A stretch of DNA of 64,000 bases, from contig JAVBQB010000002.1 in NCBI GenBank assembly GCA_031549265.1, forward strand, positions 682,001 to 746,000, given 5' to 3'. Below the pieces are notes generated by a model. It made no database searches and had not been told where the DNA came from. It saw nothing but the letters and a program-made list of their open reading frames with translations. The translations under genes and the position numbers were made by a program. Shown here piece after piece: positions 33,141 to 42,041 of the stretch (position 1 is its first letter; every line of letters begins with the position of its first letter). This DNA comes from JAVBQB01 sp031549265. Lineage in GTDB: Bacteria > Bacillota > Clostridia > Oscillospirales > JAVBQB01.

Positions 33141-34655
33141 GTGGCATCAACTTTTTACGGCCTAACGATAGCGTCTTCTGGTATTTTCACTGCTAGAAAG
33201 CAGATAGACATTTCCGGGCACAATATCGCCAATGTTAACACTCCCGGATACACCCGCCAAAGGTTGATGACGGCATCCATCGATCCTCCAGTTTATGAGA
33301 TGAAGTGGGCTCCGTTGGATGACGCGCATGTTGGGCAGGGCGTTAAGGCGCTGTCGCTGGATCAGATACGCGATAAATTCCTGGACATACGCTACAGGCA
33401 TCAGAACAGCGATACAAATTACTGGGGCACCAGATCCGATCAGATAGCTCAGATTGAGGATATTTTCTATCCCTCCGACGGCAACAACATCAGCGATAAC
33501 ATGTCGAAGTTTTTTGCGGCGTGGAACGCGCTTGAGGGCAAGCCTAATGACATTGACGCTAGAAAAGTGGTGCGTCAGAGCGGACTCGCTTTGGTTGAAA
33601 ACCTTAACAGGTATCAGTCCAAGCTTAGCGACGTTATGTACCAGCAGGACAATGACTTTGTTAACAAAGTGAATCAGATCAATACTATTACGGCGAAAAT
33701 GGTCGAGCTTAACGACTCCATCTACCGTTTTGAAGTTTCCGGTCAGGTTGCTAACGATCTTCGCGACAAACGCAATCTGCTCCTTGACGAACTCTCGGGT
33801 CTTATTAATATCGAATATGAGGAAAGAGCGGACGCTCTCGGCAACAGTATGCTGTCGGTGACAATTCCAAGCGCGACCGGCGGCTCGCCGTTTGTGCTCG
33901 TCGATCATAAAGATCGCACCGCGCTGACTCTCAGCAAGACTGTGGCCGACCCCCTCACCGGCGCCTCGGATTCAATGCACGAGATCGTTGAAATCCCCTA
34001 CGACGACATTGTGACCGGCCAGCTCAGGGCGCATCTGGATCTCAGAGACGGTGACACGAACCTGGTTAAGGGTGTACCTTACTATGCCGACAAACTTAAT
34101 CTGTTCGTCGAGTCGCTCGTTAACCAGGTTAACGAAGTGCACAGGAACGGTTTTAGCGGCTGCGGAATTGACCTTGGCGTCGAGTATACCTCGTCAACAG
34201 GCATCAACTTCTTTGACCCCGCGTATTTGACCGCCGGCGAAATCAGACTTTCTGACGAATTAATGAAATCAGCTTACAATATTGCCGCCTCAAGCAAAGT
34301 GGTTACCCTTGTCGACGGGAAAGCCACCGGCGATGCCGTTAATGTACTCGCGATGCAGGCGCTCAGGGAGCGTTCCGATATCCCTGGAATCGGCAACTTT
34401 ACGAAATACTACAACGCGCTTCTTGGAGAGCTGCTGGTTGACGTTAATCACGCCGATGACCTGAGGGACACAACGTCGACTCTACTCAACAGTATTGACA
34501 ATCAAAGGATTTCGATATCCGGAGTATCTCTGGATGAGGAAATGACAGATATGATCAGGTTCCAGCATGCGTACAACGCGGCATCGCGTTCGTTGACCAC
34601 AATGGACGAGTGTCTTGACCTCCTGATCATGAGAACAGGTGTTGTCGGCAGATAA
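33141..34655 (+). CDS. flgK: Hook-filament junction protein FlgK (HAP1)
   Basis: The 504-residue protein joins hook and filament. N-terminal signature: TFYGLTIASSGIFTARKQID, GHNIANVNTPGYTRQR. C-terminal: DEEMTDMIRFQHAYNAASRS and TTMDECLDLLI. Conserved VNQINTITAKMVELNDSIYR and NLLLDELS segments lie in the helical part. GTG start with GAGGTG upstream. Complete. Confidence 0.96.
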   Translation: MASTFYGLTIASSGIFTARKQIDISGHNIANVNTPGYTRQRLMTASIDPPVYEMKWAPLDDAHVGQGVKALSLDQIRDKFLDIRYRHQNSDTNYWGTRSDQIAQIEDIFYPSDGNNISDNMSKFFAAWNALEGKPNDIDARKVVRQSGLALVENLNRYQSKLSDVMYQQDNDFVNKVNQINTITAKMVELNDSIYRFEVSGQVANDLRDKRNLLLDELSGLINIEYEERADALGNSMLSVTIPSATGGSPFVLVDHKDRTALTLSKTVADPLTGASDSMHEIVEIPYDDIVTGQLRAHLDLRDGDTNLVKGVPYYADKLNLFVESLVNQVNEVHRNGFSGCGIDLGVEYTSSTGINFFDPAYLTAGEIRLSDELMKSAYNIAASSKVVTLVDGKATGDAVNVLAMQALRERSDIPGIGNFTKYYNALLGELLVDVNHADDLRDTTSTLLNSIDNQRISISGVSLDEEMTDMIRFQHAYNAASRSLTTMDECLDLLIMRTGVVGR

Positions 34656-34684
34656 ACGAAGTAAGCGTGTATGAGGTATAACAA

Positions 34685-35647
34685 ATGTCGTTTCGTATAA
34701 CTAATTCAATAATGGTTAACAACTACGTTCGAAACATGCAGAACAATCAGCAACGCATGAATCGTCTGCAGAATCAGATAGAGACCACAAACCGGCTGAT
34801 AAAACCTTCTGAAGATCCTGTCGGCGCTATGAAGGTGCTTGAGATCAATGCGAAAATTTCCGATATTGAGGTCTATCTGACCAACCTGGATAACGCTGAA
34901 GCTTGGCTGGTCGAGTCCGAGACCGCGGTATCAAAGATAAATGAATATGTCAAGCGAATGTATGAGCTCGCGGTCAACTTGTCGAACGAAACCAAGACGC
35001 CTGAAGACAGAATGGCGGCGGCCAACGAAATCAGGGGTCTACGCGATGAACTCGTGTCGACTGCCAATATGACGATGACAGACAAATATCTCTTTGGCTC
35101 GCACAATGTGGCACAAGCGCCGTTTCATCCGGCAGATCCAAGCGACCCGAATTCTGAGATGCTTTTCAACGGGATCAGCCTCATTGGCGCGGTCGATATG
35201 ACGGATGTTGACGCTGAGCTTCAGAACAAGATACAGTACAAAGTCGGTTTCAAAATAGACATGAATATTTCAATTTCGGGTATAGAGCTGATGGGAATTG
35301 GCGACGATGCGAATATTCACCATGTTATGAATGATTTCTACAAGGCCTGCATGGATCCCGACAGCACTTGGGAGACGATTTCTCCTTTCATGGGAAAGTT
35401 TCAGAGCATTCAAACGAATATCCTCGGTGTACAGGCTGAAATTGGCGGTCGCATGAACCGCATCACTGCGATGCAGGATACTTATAGCATTGATATGATA
35501 AACTATAAGGATTTGAAATCAAAAGTGGAAGAAATCGACATGGCGGAGACTATCACATATTTTTCAATGGCTGAGGCAGTTTATCGCGCTGCGTTGAGCG
35601 TGGGCAGCAGAGTTATTCAGCCGACACTTATGGATTTCCTGCGCTAA
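34685..35647 (+). CDS. flgL: Hook-filament junction protein FlgL (HAP3)
   Basis: The 320-residue protein resembles flagellin at both ends: RITNSIMVNNYVRNMQNNQQ, QIETTNRLIKPSEDPVGAMK, and the C-terminal ETITYFSMAEAVYRAALSVG segment. It links FlgK to the filament. TGAGGT precedes the ATG. The filament gene itself is not in the window. Confidence 0.95.
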   Translation: MSFRITNSIMVNNYVRNMQNNQQRMNRLQNQIETTNRLIKPSEDPVGAMKVLEINAKISDIEVYLTNLDNAEAWLVESETAVSKINEYVKRMYELAVNLSNETKTPEDRMAAANEIRGLRDELVSTANMTMTDKYLFGSHNVAQAPFHPADPSDPNSEMLFNGISLIGAVDMTDVDAELQNKIQYKVGFKIDMNISISGIELMGIGDDANIHHVMNDFYKACMDPDSTWETISPFMGKFQSIQTNILGVQAEIGGRMNRITAMQDTYSIDMINYKDLKSKVEEIDMAETITYFSMAEAVYRAALSVGSRVIQPTLMDFLR

Positions 35648-35773
35648 GTTCCATAGTATCTGTTTTTCAGATAAGCGTTCACATAACCCCGGAATGGAGA
35701 CAAATTTTTGCATGGTTGCAGATATGGCAGGCCGCGATCAATAAACGGCGCCTGTTATAATGGGGGTTAAGGC

Positions 35774-36385
35774 ATGTTGTCGAGAATCAATATAACCCAA
35801 ATGCACGCAGCTATCGGCATTGAGTCCAGACCTGCGGTGTTGCGTTTGCGATCAGCACCGCCATCAATGGAAATACATACAACGGCGGCTCGGATGCAGA
35901 TTGATACGCAGATTAGTAGAGTAAAGATTGACCAGACGCAGTGTTTTGCTGAGTCTGGTCTTCGGACTTCGCTTGAAATTGCCAGAGTATTCTATCAGAA
36001 TTCCGTGAGAATGGGCATAGAAGCGATCAGTACCATTGTCGCCGAAGGGCGGCAGATGCTTGACGCGCGCAGAGGCAGCACCGCCATCCAGAATATCAGC
36101 TTTGCAAGGTCCGCTTCACCGCAAAAGCAATTAGTCACGACTTCCATGCCGCAGTCCAGGCCAAAAATTGACTGGGATCCCGGCTACGTCAATATCAACT
36201 GGGAAATGGGCGGAGTTGATATCAGGTGGAATGTAGGCAGGATGGAAGCCGAATACGAGCCCGCGTCGATGAATATTTTCTTGAGACAGAAGCCGAGTAT
36301 TGAGATCACGGTCGAAGATGGCATCGTGTTGGATTTTCCGTTGCCGCGGACCGGTGTCGGTGATTCGGTGGATGTAGTCCGGTAA
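35774..36385 (+). CDS. YviE-like flagellar-locus protein (DUF6470 family)
   Basis: The 203-residue protein sits where yviE does in B. subtilis. The C-half holds repeated short beta motifs: DWDPGYVNINWEMGGVDIRW, NVGRMEAEYEPASMNIFLR and QKPSIEITV, typical of DUF6470. The N-half has IGIESRPAVLRLRSAPPSM. Function is unknown. In Bacillus fliW and csrA follow; here there is a terminator instead. A TATAAT-like sequence at 35756-35761 lacks a -35 partner. The gene may be read with flgL. Confidence 0.85.
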   Translation: MLSRINITQMHAAIGIESRPAVLRLRSAPPSMEIHTTAARMQIDTQISRVKIDQTQCFAESGLRTSLEIARVFYQNSVRMGIEAISTIVAEGRQMLDARRGSTAIQNISFARSASPQKQLVTTSMPQSRPKIDWDPGYVNINWEMGGVDIRWNVGRMEAEYEPASMNIFLRQKPSIEITVEDGIVLDFPLPRTGVGDSVDVVR

Positions 36386-36394
36386 TTGCAATAT

Positions 36395-36429
36395 AAAAGA
36401 CAGGAAGCACTGCGCTTCCTGTCTTTTTT
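36395..36429. terminator. Bidirectional terminator between the flagellar locus and the TerD operon
   Basis: AGACAGGAAGC (36398-36408) pairs perfectly with GCTTCCTGTCT (36414-36424) around a five-base loop. A-rich sequence lies before and a T run after, so it can stop the flagellar transcript and the converging terD transcript. Confidence 0.95.
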
Positions 36430-36461
36430 CAGTTTATTAAGTTGAATTTGAGCAACCCGGA

Positions 36462-37046
36462 TCAGATATTGACGCCGAAGCTACGGCAAAGAGCCTCAAG
36501 GCCGCCCTGATATCCGGAGCCGACGGCGCTGAATTTCCACTCAGCTCCGTGCCGGTATATTTCGCAAACTACAATTGCGGTCTCGATCGAAAAATCCTCG
36601 ACCAGATCGTATTTAATAACTTCTTCACCGCTGGTGTCGGTCTCATTCGCGATCTTGCAAACGCGGACAAATGCGTTTGAAACCTGGCCGAAATTCTGCT
36701 TACGCGCGACGGCGTCGTGGATAGTTACCGTAATCGCGATCTTGGAGACTTCAGGCGGGACTGCCGCAAAATTGATGAAGATTACCTCGTCGTCGCCGTC
36801 TCCGGCTCCGGTGAGATTGTCTCCGGTGTGCTTCACGCAGCCGTTTTTGCCCTCGAGGTTGTTGTAGAAGATGAAGTCGCTGTCACTGGAAACTTTGCCG
36901 TTTTCACCGCACAGGAATGCGGCGGCATCCAGGTCAAAAGCGGCACCGCCGTCAAACTGGTTTACATCCCAACCTAAGCCAACGAGAGCCATGGTCATGG
37001 ATTTGTCGAGACTGACGCGTTGTCCTTTAGATAAACTGACTGGCAT
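36462..37046 (-). CDS. TerD-family calcium-binding stress protein (first)
   Basis: The 194-residue protein is a single TerD domain: VSLSKGQRVSLDK, VGLGWDVNQFDGGAAFDLDA, the Asp-rich calcium-binding segment GDNLTGAGDGDDEVIFINF and C-terminal EIYRHGAEWKFSAVGSGYQG. TerD proteins bind Ca2+ and belong to tellurite/stress (Ter) systems. AGGAGG precedes the ATG. It is the last gene of an operon with a second TerD and a Ca2+-type ATPase. The spacer to the other TerD is 55 bases. Confidence 0.92.
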   Translation of the reverse strand: MPVSLSKGQRVSLDKSMTMALVGLGWDVNQFDGGAAFDLDAAAFLCGENGKVSSDSDFIFYNNLEGKNGCVKHTGDNLTGAGDGDDEVIFINFAAVPPEVSKIAITVTIHDAVARKQNFGQVSNAFVRVCKIANETDTSGEEVIKYDLVEDFSIETAIVVCEIYRHGAEWKFSAVGSGYQGGLEALCRSFGVNI

Positions 37047-37101
37047 GGTATTTCCTCCTTAAAATAAGTGAAGTGTTGACAAAAAAGTGCATCTACAGTG
37101 A

Positions 37102-37725
37102 TTACCTGTACCTGGCAATGACTCCCGCAAGGCCGTTATCGGTCGTAGCCTGGCCGACCGCGTTGAATTTCCACTCGCCGTTGTGACGATACACCTCTCC
37201 GACGACAAGAGCCGTCATACCGCTGTAATTCTCAGTCAGGTTGAACTTACAAAGCTCTGTATTGGTGTCGGCGTCGACAATGCGAATGAACGCGTTTCTG
37301 ATCATGCCGAAATGCTGGTTTCGTTCCTGCGCCTGATAGATGTTAACAACAAAAACGATCTTCTCAAATTGCCCCGGTATATCCGAGAGACGGACGAAAA
37401 TCTGCTCGTCGTCACCTTCGCCAGCGCCTGTCAGGTTGTCACCCATATGCTTGACGCAATGAGTCTCATGCTCGAGATTGCCGAAGTAGACGACGTCTTC
37501 AAGACGGGTGAGTTTTCCGCCAGTAGAGCAAAGGATAGCGGAGGCGTCGCAGTCGATTTCAACCTTAGGCTGGGGTTTTCCGAAAACAGAGGAGAGAAAG
37601 CCCTTTTTCTGTGCGGGCTCGCCCGCTCCTGCCTCGTCCCATCCCAAGCCTACCATTATTGATTTCAAGTGAGCATTGCCCTTGGTTAAGTCAACTTTTT
37701 GACCCTTTTGAAGATTAACCCCCAT
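37102..37725 (-). CDS. TerD-family calcium-binding stress protein (second, with basic insertion)
   Basis: This 207-residue TerD paralogue has VNLQKGQKVDLTKG, VGLGWDEAG, then an insertion with AQKKGFLSSVFGKPQPK before EIDCDASAILC, and the calcium loop GDNLTGAGEGDDEQIFVRL. The insertion may be a membrane- or partner-contact loop. It starts 12 bases after the ATPase stop, with AAGGTGGG as ribosome site, so it is in one operon with that ATPase. Confidence 0.91.
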   Translation of the reverse strand: MGVNLQKGQKVDLTKGNAHLKSIMVGLGWDEAGAGEPAQKKGFLSSVFGKPQPKVEIDCDASAILCSTGGKLTRLEDVVYFGNLEHETHCVKHMGDNLTGAGEGDDEQIFVRLSDIPGQFEKIVFVVNIYQAQERNQHFGMIRNAFIRIVDADTNTELCKFNLTENYSGMTALVVGEVYRHNGEWKFNAVGQATTDNGLAGVIARYR

Positions 37726-37737
37726 ACTTTTCCCACC

Positions 37738-40395
37738 TTATATATTATTTCTGGAAAGCCGATTGCCAATAATGGCCTTCTTAATCAAATCAACAGGAAT
37801 AACCGAGATTGCCAGCAAGAGCACATAACCCCATTCGGTCAGATTCAGGCCGTAGCATCTGAGAACGTCGCCGCCGACGAAAGTCATAATAACCTGCACG
37901 ACAACTATTAGAGCGATTACCTGTATAAATCCCTTGTTTCTGCCGATATTCTCAAAAACGTTCATCCGGTCGGTTCTTGCGTTGAAACCGTTAAACACCG
38001 CGGCAAAAACAAAGAAGGTGAAGTAACCCGTCATTACAAACTGCTCGCCGCGGAACATGCCCTGTGAAAAGCCGGTAAGGAAGAAAAACATGCTGATTGC
38101 GAAAACCCACAGGGACACGGTAAGAATAGAACACCACATATAAGGGCTTACTATGTGCTCGCTTCTGTTTTTGGGCCGTTCCTTCATAAAGCGTTTGAGC
38201 GCCGGTTCTCCGCCGAACGCGAGCGCGGCAAGCGTGTCCATAACGAGGTTAATCCAAAGTATCTGTACGATGTCCAGAGGCTTCTCAATGCCCACCAGCG
38301 GCGAGACAAACGATACGAGAACGGCCGCTACGTTGATGGTCAGCTGAAAAATTATGAACTTGCGGATGCTGTTAAATATGGTACGGCCATATAGGATTGC
38401 CTTGTCAATTGAATTGAAGTTATCGTCCAGTATAACAATATCGCTGGCTTCTTTGGCGACTTCCGTGCCGCCGCCCATCGCGAAGCCGACATCCGCCTTC
38501 TTGAGCGCGGGCGAATCGTTGACTCCGTCGCCGGTCATGCCTACGACCAGATTTAACTCCTGAGCGAGGCGGACAAGGCGGCTTTTGTCGCTGGGTAGAG
38601 CCCGGGATACAACTCTGATGTCTTTGAGCTTTTGTTTAAGCTCGTCGTCCGACATCTGCTGCAGCTCATCGGAGGTCAAAATGATGTCGGTGTCGGTCTT
38701 TAACAGACCGGCTTCTTTGGCGATAGCGAGCGCCGTATCCTTGCGGTCGCCTGTGATCATGACTACCTGGACTCCGGCCTGTTGAACTTCGGAGATAGCC
38801 GTAATCGACTCCGGACGGACATCGTCGCGGATGCCGATTACGCCGATAAGTGTCCAGTCGTTGCCGTCCGGAAGTGCGTTTTCACCGAGGTCGGAGTTGG
38901 ATACGGCAAGCGCCAGCACCCTGATGGCTCTCTCGGCGAGAAGGTCAATCTGCTCTTCTATGGGCTTAAAACTTTTTAGAGGCTGTCTGGCGCCGTTATC
39001 GTCGAAGTAACTGTCACATCTCGCGATAATACGCTCGGGTGCGCCTTTAATCAAGGTCAGCTTGTGGTCGCCGGTAATTTGGGTGGCGGAATACTTGTTC
39101 TCGCTGTTAAACGGTATAGAATGAACCACGCCGATGTTCGAAGCGCTGCCGTTGCGTTTGACAAAGCCGAGAATTGCGCGCTCGGTAGGGTTGCCGCCGA
39201 TTACTTTAACGTTGGAACCTTCGCCGGATACTATCGCGTTTGTGTTGTAGCAAATGTTAAGAGAGAGAATTTTTCCCAGTGCATCGGGTACAGCGGAAAA
39301 GTTTTCGGAATTCCTTCCGTTTCCGTCGATGAAGACAATGGCTTCAAGCTGACCCTTGGTTATTGTGCCAGTCTTGTCGCTGAACAGGATGTTCAGGCTG
39401 CCCGCGGTCTCAATACCCGCAATCTTACGCACCAGAACATTGTCCTTGAGCATTTTACCCATGTTCAGCGCCGATACGATCGCAATCATCAGCGGAAGAC
39501 CTTCGGGAACCGCCATAACGATGATGATAACCGCGAGTATGACAGCCTGTACAATATCGTTGATAACGACCATGCCGTCGGAGCAATAGGCCGCGATTCT
39601 GGCCATATCGAACCCGTTGTGTATTATGATCTTCTGGAAAAGGAAGGCGATCGCTATCAACAGACCGCCAGTGTAACCGAATTTGCTGATATCGCCCGCG
39701 AGTTTGCTGAGCTTGACTTTCAGCGGGGAATCGCGGTCTTCGCTCGTTTGCAGTTCGCTCGCGATCTTGCCGTAAACCGACTTGTCGCCGACAACAGAAA
39801 CACACATTGTTGCGTTGCCGGAACAGACGACGCTGCCTCTGAAAACCTTGAACTCGTTGAGGAAATCCATCGGCTGGTCTTCATCCGAATAGCCCTCCGG
39901 TATTACCTTTTTAGTCGCCTCTTTGCTTTCGCCGTTGAGGACAGACTGGTCAACTTTGATAGTTCCCTCGACGATTACCCCATCTGCCGGTATCTTATCT
40001 CCGGACTGAAGCAGAATAAAGTCGCCGACAACAATATCATCTATAGGTATCTCGAGAATATCGCCATTACGGAATATTTTGCAGCGTATGCGCGATGCTT
40101 CCTCCTGAAGCTTTTGGAAAGCGTTCTCGTTGCGATACTCTGAGTAAGTGGAGACAAAAGTCGCGAGTATGACCGCAAGCGCGATGCCTGCAGACTCGTA
40201 CCATTCCGCCTTTCCAAGGATAGCGAAAACAACATTGATGATTAATGCGACACAAAGGATTTTTATCATCGGGTCGCCGAAATTTCCGAGCAGTTTGTCC
40301 CAGAAAGATTCGGTTTCCAGTTCGCTGAGCCTGTTATCTCCGTATTTTGCTTTAGATTCTTGAACTTGCGCATCGGTTAAGCCATGAATGGACAA
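37738..40395 (-). CDS. P-type calcium-transporting ATPase (PMCA-like, type II)
   Basis: This 885-residue pump has the type II P-ATPase plan: N-terminal SIHGLTDAQVQESKAKYGDN, actuator loop VLNGESKEATK, VPEGLPLMIAI in M4, phosphorylation motif FSDKTGTITKGQ, nucleotide-binding part, TGDGVNDSPALKKADVG hinge and a C-terminal Cation_ATPase_C domain. M4 and M6 signatures suggest Ca2+ export from the cytoplasm. The TTG at 40395 is chosen because GGAGG (minus strand, at 40401-40406) lies 6 bases upstream; a longer ATG frame from 40443 has no site. A long open frame on the opposite strand is coding-bias shadow. Confidence 0.94.
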   Translation of the reverse strand: MSIHGLTDAQVQESKAKYGDNRLSELETESFWDKLLGNFGDPMIKILCVALIINVVFAILGKAEWYESAGIALAVILATFVSTYSEYRNENAFQKLQEEASRIRCKIFRNGDILEIPIDDIVVGDFILLQSGDKIPADGVIVEGTIKVDQSVLNGESKEATKKVIPEGYSDEDQPMDFLNEFKVFRGSVVCSGNATMCVSVVGDKSVYGKIASELQTSEDRDSPLKVKLSKLAGDISKFGYTGGLLIAIAFLFQKIIIHNGFDMARIAAYCSDGMVVINDIVQAVILAVIIIVMAVPEGLPLMIAIVSALNMGKMLKDNVLVRKIAGIETAGSLNILFSDKTGTITKGQLEAIVFIDGNGRNSENFSAVPDALGKILSLNICYNTNAIVSGEGSNVKVIGGNPTERAILGFVKRNGSASNIGVVHSIPFNSENKYSATQITGDHKLTLIKGAPERIIARCDSYFDDNGARQPLKSFKPIEEQIDLLAERAIRVLALAVSNSDLGENALPDGNDWTLIGVIGIRDDVRPESITAISEVQQAGVQVVMITGDRKDTALAIAKEAGLLKTDTDIILTSDELQQMSDDELKQKLKDIRVVSRALPSDKSRLVRLAQELNLVVGMTGDGVNDSPALKKADVGFAMGGGTEVAKEASDIVILDDNFNSIDKAILYGRTIFNSIRKFIIFQLTINVAAVLVSFVSPLVGIEKPLDIVQILWINLVMDTLAALAFGGEPALKRFMKERPKNRSEHIVSPYMWCSILTVSLWVFAISMFFFLTGFSQGMFRGEQFVMTGYFTFFVFAAVFNGFNARTDRMNVFENIGRNKGFIQVIALIVVVQVIMTFVGGDVLRCYGLNLTEWGYVLLLAISVIPVDLIKKAIIGNRLSRNNI

Positions 40396-40523
40396 TGGGC
40401 ACCTCCAGTGAAGTAAATGTTGTTTCGACAATAGTACCATCAATTAATTGCTACATTATTAAAGAAGGCATTTGCCAAGCAATGAATTAAAAACGCAGAC
40501 AGGACATAATATTTACCAAGCAA

Positions 40524-40553
40524 ATAGTAGCATAAATCACTCTACTTTGTCAA
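40524..40553 (-). promoter_or_regulatory. Sigma-A promoter of the Ca2+-ATPase/terD operon
   Basis: On the minus strand TTGACA (40553-40548) and TACTAT (40529-40524) are 18 bases apart. This is a strong consensus match and leaves a leader of about 120 bases. The 480-base gap between the two divergent genes is AT-rich and otherwise holds no gene that I can see. Confidence 0.78.
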
Positions 40554-40691
40554 TATGATAAAGGACGGATATATTTTTAGTGCTTTTATTAATAAAAAGT
40601 TATGAAAACTGCAAAAACTGCAAAAAATAAATTCTTTAGGAATCTGCCCAAAACCTTGTAGTGACTGTTTATAAAATTGTATAGAATTTTG

Positions 40692-40720
40692 TTGAATTAA
40701 TGATATGCCGATGCTATAAT
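40692..40720 (+). promoter_or_regulatory. Sigma-A promoter of the zinc-ribbon/Yip1 gene
   Basis: TTGAAT at 40692-40697 and TATAAT at 40715-40720 have the ideal 17-base spacer. The promoter leaves about 150 bases of leader before the ATG at 40878. Confidence 0.8.
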
Positions 40721-40877
40721 TATCAGCAGAATAGTTTCGATAAGTTGTGAATAAAACTGAATCGTGGATATTATTTTGTTATAGAAATCCGGACTTTGCG
40801 GCTTATTTGAGCCTAATGCGCATTTATATGGCCATCTAATGCGCCACAGAAATATTAAATTGAGGAGATTTTGCAAT

Positions 40878-41924
40878 ATGTTTTGTGAGAATTGCGGCAA
40901 GCAACTGGAGGAAGGTACGGTCTGCACCTGTAGAGCTGACGCCGCCCGTCCTGTTGCTTCGAACTACACACCGCCCCAGCCTCAAAATTCCCGTCCGCAG
41001 CAATCACCATATTCCGATCAGCGAGGAGCTCCGGTGCCGTCCCCGTATCAACCTCAGCAAAGCGCGCCTCCGCCTCCGAGTGTAAATCCGGTGAACCAGC
41101 CCGCCCCCTATCAGCCACAGCCTGCGAATGCGGCGCCGCAACAGCCGTATCCGCCGTATCAGGGCCAAAACCCCGATCCTAATTATTATAACCAACAACA
41201 GTCAAATTACGGTAACTATCAGCAGAATAATAATTACGGCCAGTCAGGAAATTACGGCGCTCAGCATCATGTGGGAACGGTTAATAGCGGCGCATCACCG
41301 ATTAACGAGATATTATCAGTATTGAGAAGTCTGTTTCTTGGCTCGAATGGAACAATGTCTGAGTCAAAGGATATGTCGGTGGGCGCATCATTCATTTTAC
41401 TGGGAGTAGAGGCTGCGGCATTCCTGCTGATGCTGGTAGTGACTTCTCTGAGGGGAATGGCAGGATATTTCCCGATTCAGGGCGTGTTTACTTTCTTATT
41501 GATTATCGCCATCCAGGAAATGATAATGTTCCTCAGTTTCCATCTATCGGGAATAATATTCAAATGCAAGAGCGACTTTAAGACTTCGCTCGCTACTGTG
41601 GCGATTGCATCTGTACCGTGGTCTTGCGCATTTGCCGTTACGATGGTGCTTAACCTGATCCTGGGCGGTAATTATTTTTCATCTCTCGTAGTTATGGCCG
41701 TTATCATGTTTGCGGTTGCGGCGTCGATCTGTATACTCTGCATGAGGATCAAAAATCCCTCTCAAAAAGATATCAGACGTCTTTTGTGCGTCGCTCTGAC
41801 ATATGCCTTCCACATTGTTGTGGTAATGCTGGTTTGCCAGGTGCTTCTTATGTCAATGATGGGTTCGATGATGTCTGGCCTCGCTGGTCTGGGCGGATTC
41901 GGCGGATTTGGAAGCTTATATTAA
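40878..41924 (+). CDS. Zinc-ribbon Yip1-domain membrane protein
   Basis: The 348-residue protein begins with a zinc ribbon (MFCENCGKQLEEGTVCTC) followed by about 115 residues of Pro/Gln/Asn/Tyr-rich low-complexity sequence. The C-half has five membrane segments of Yip1 type, with SFHLSGIIFKCKSDFKTSLA and a Gly-rich end. Yip1-family proteins in bacteria are of unknown function. The ATG at 40878 has GAGGAG upstream. It is transcribed divergently from the Ca2+-ATPase operon. Confidence 0.85.
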   Translation: MFCENCGKQLEEGTVCTCRADAARPVASNYTPPQPQNSRPQQSPYSDQRGAPVPSPYQPQQSAPPPPSVNPVNQPAPYQPQPANAAPQQPYPPYQGQNPDPNYYNQQQSNYGNYQQNNNYGQSGNYGAQHHVGTVNSGASPINEILSVLRSLFLGSNGTMSESKDMSVGASFILLGVEAAAFLLMLVVTSLRGMAGYFPIQGVFTFLLIIAIQEMIMFLSFHLSGIIFKCKSDFKTSLATVAIASVPWSCAFAVTMVLNLILGGNYFSSLVVMAVIMFAVAASICILCMRIKNPSQKDIRRLLCVALTYAFHIVVVMLVCQVLLMSMMGSMMSGLAGLGGFGGFGSLY

Positions 41925-41961
41925 TAATTACAGTGACCGCACAGATGCCTATTAGAATAAT

Positions 41962-42003
41962 AACCCCGCCGGATAATTTTAGTCCGGCGGGGGTTTTATT
42001 TTT
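41962..42003. terminator. Terminator between the Yip1 gene and the TolC-like gene
   Basis: ACCCCGCCGGA (41963-41973) pairs with TCCGGCGGGG (41983-41992) around a nine-base loop, followed by GTTTTATTTTT. It ends the plus-strand transcript; the minus-strand side has only AATAATAAC, so it works weakly in reverse. Confidence 0.9.
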
Positions 42004-42041
42004 AGTTGCCGTAAAGCGCTGCAGATGCTGTTTTGTGCAGA

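Noticed and set aside
35700..35773. TATAAT at 35756 as a promoter for the yviE-like gene
   Set aside because: No -35 element at 16-19 bases and no sigma-28 element; read-through from flgL is more likely.
39064..40143. Long plus-strand open frame (359 codons) opposite the Ca2+-ATPase gene
   Set aside because: No ribosome site, composition matches the reverse of the ATPase frame, and the ATPase motifs are intact; it is a shadow.
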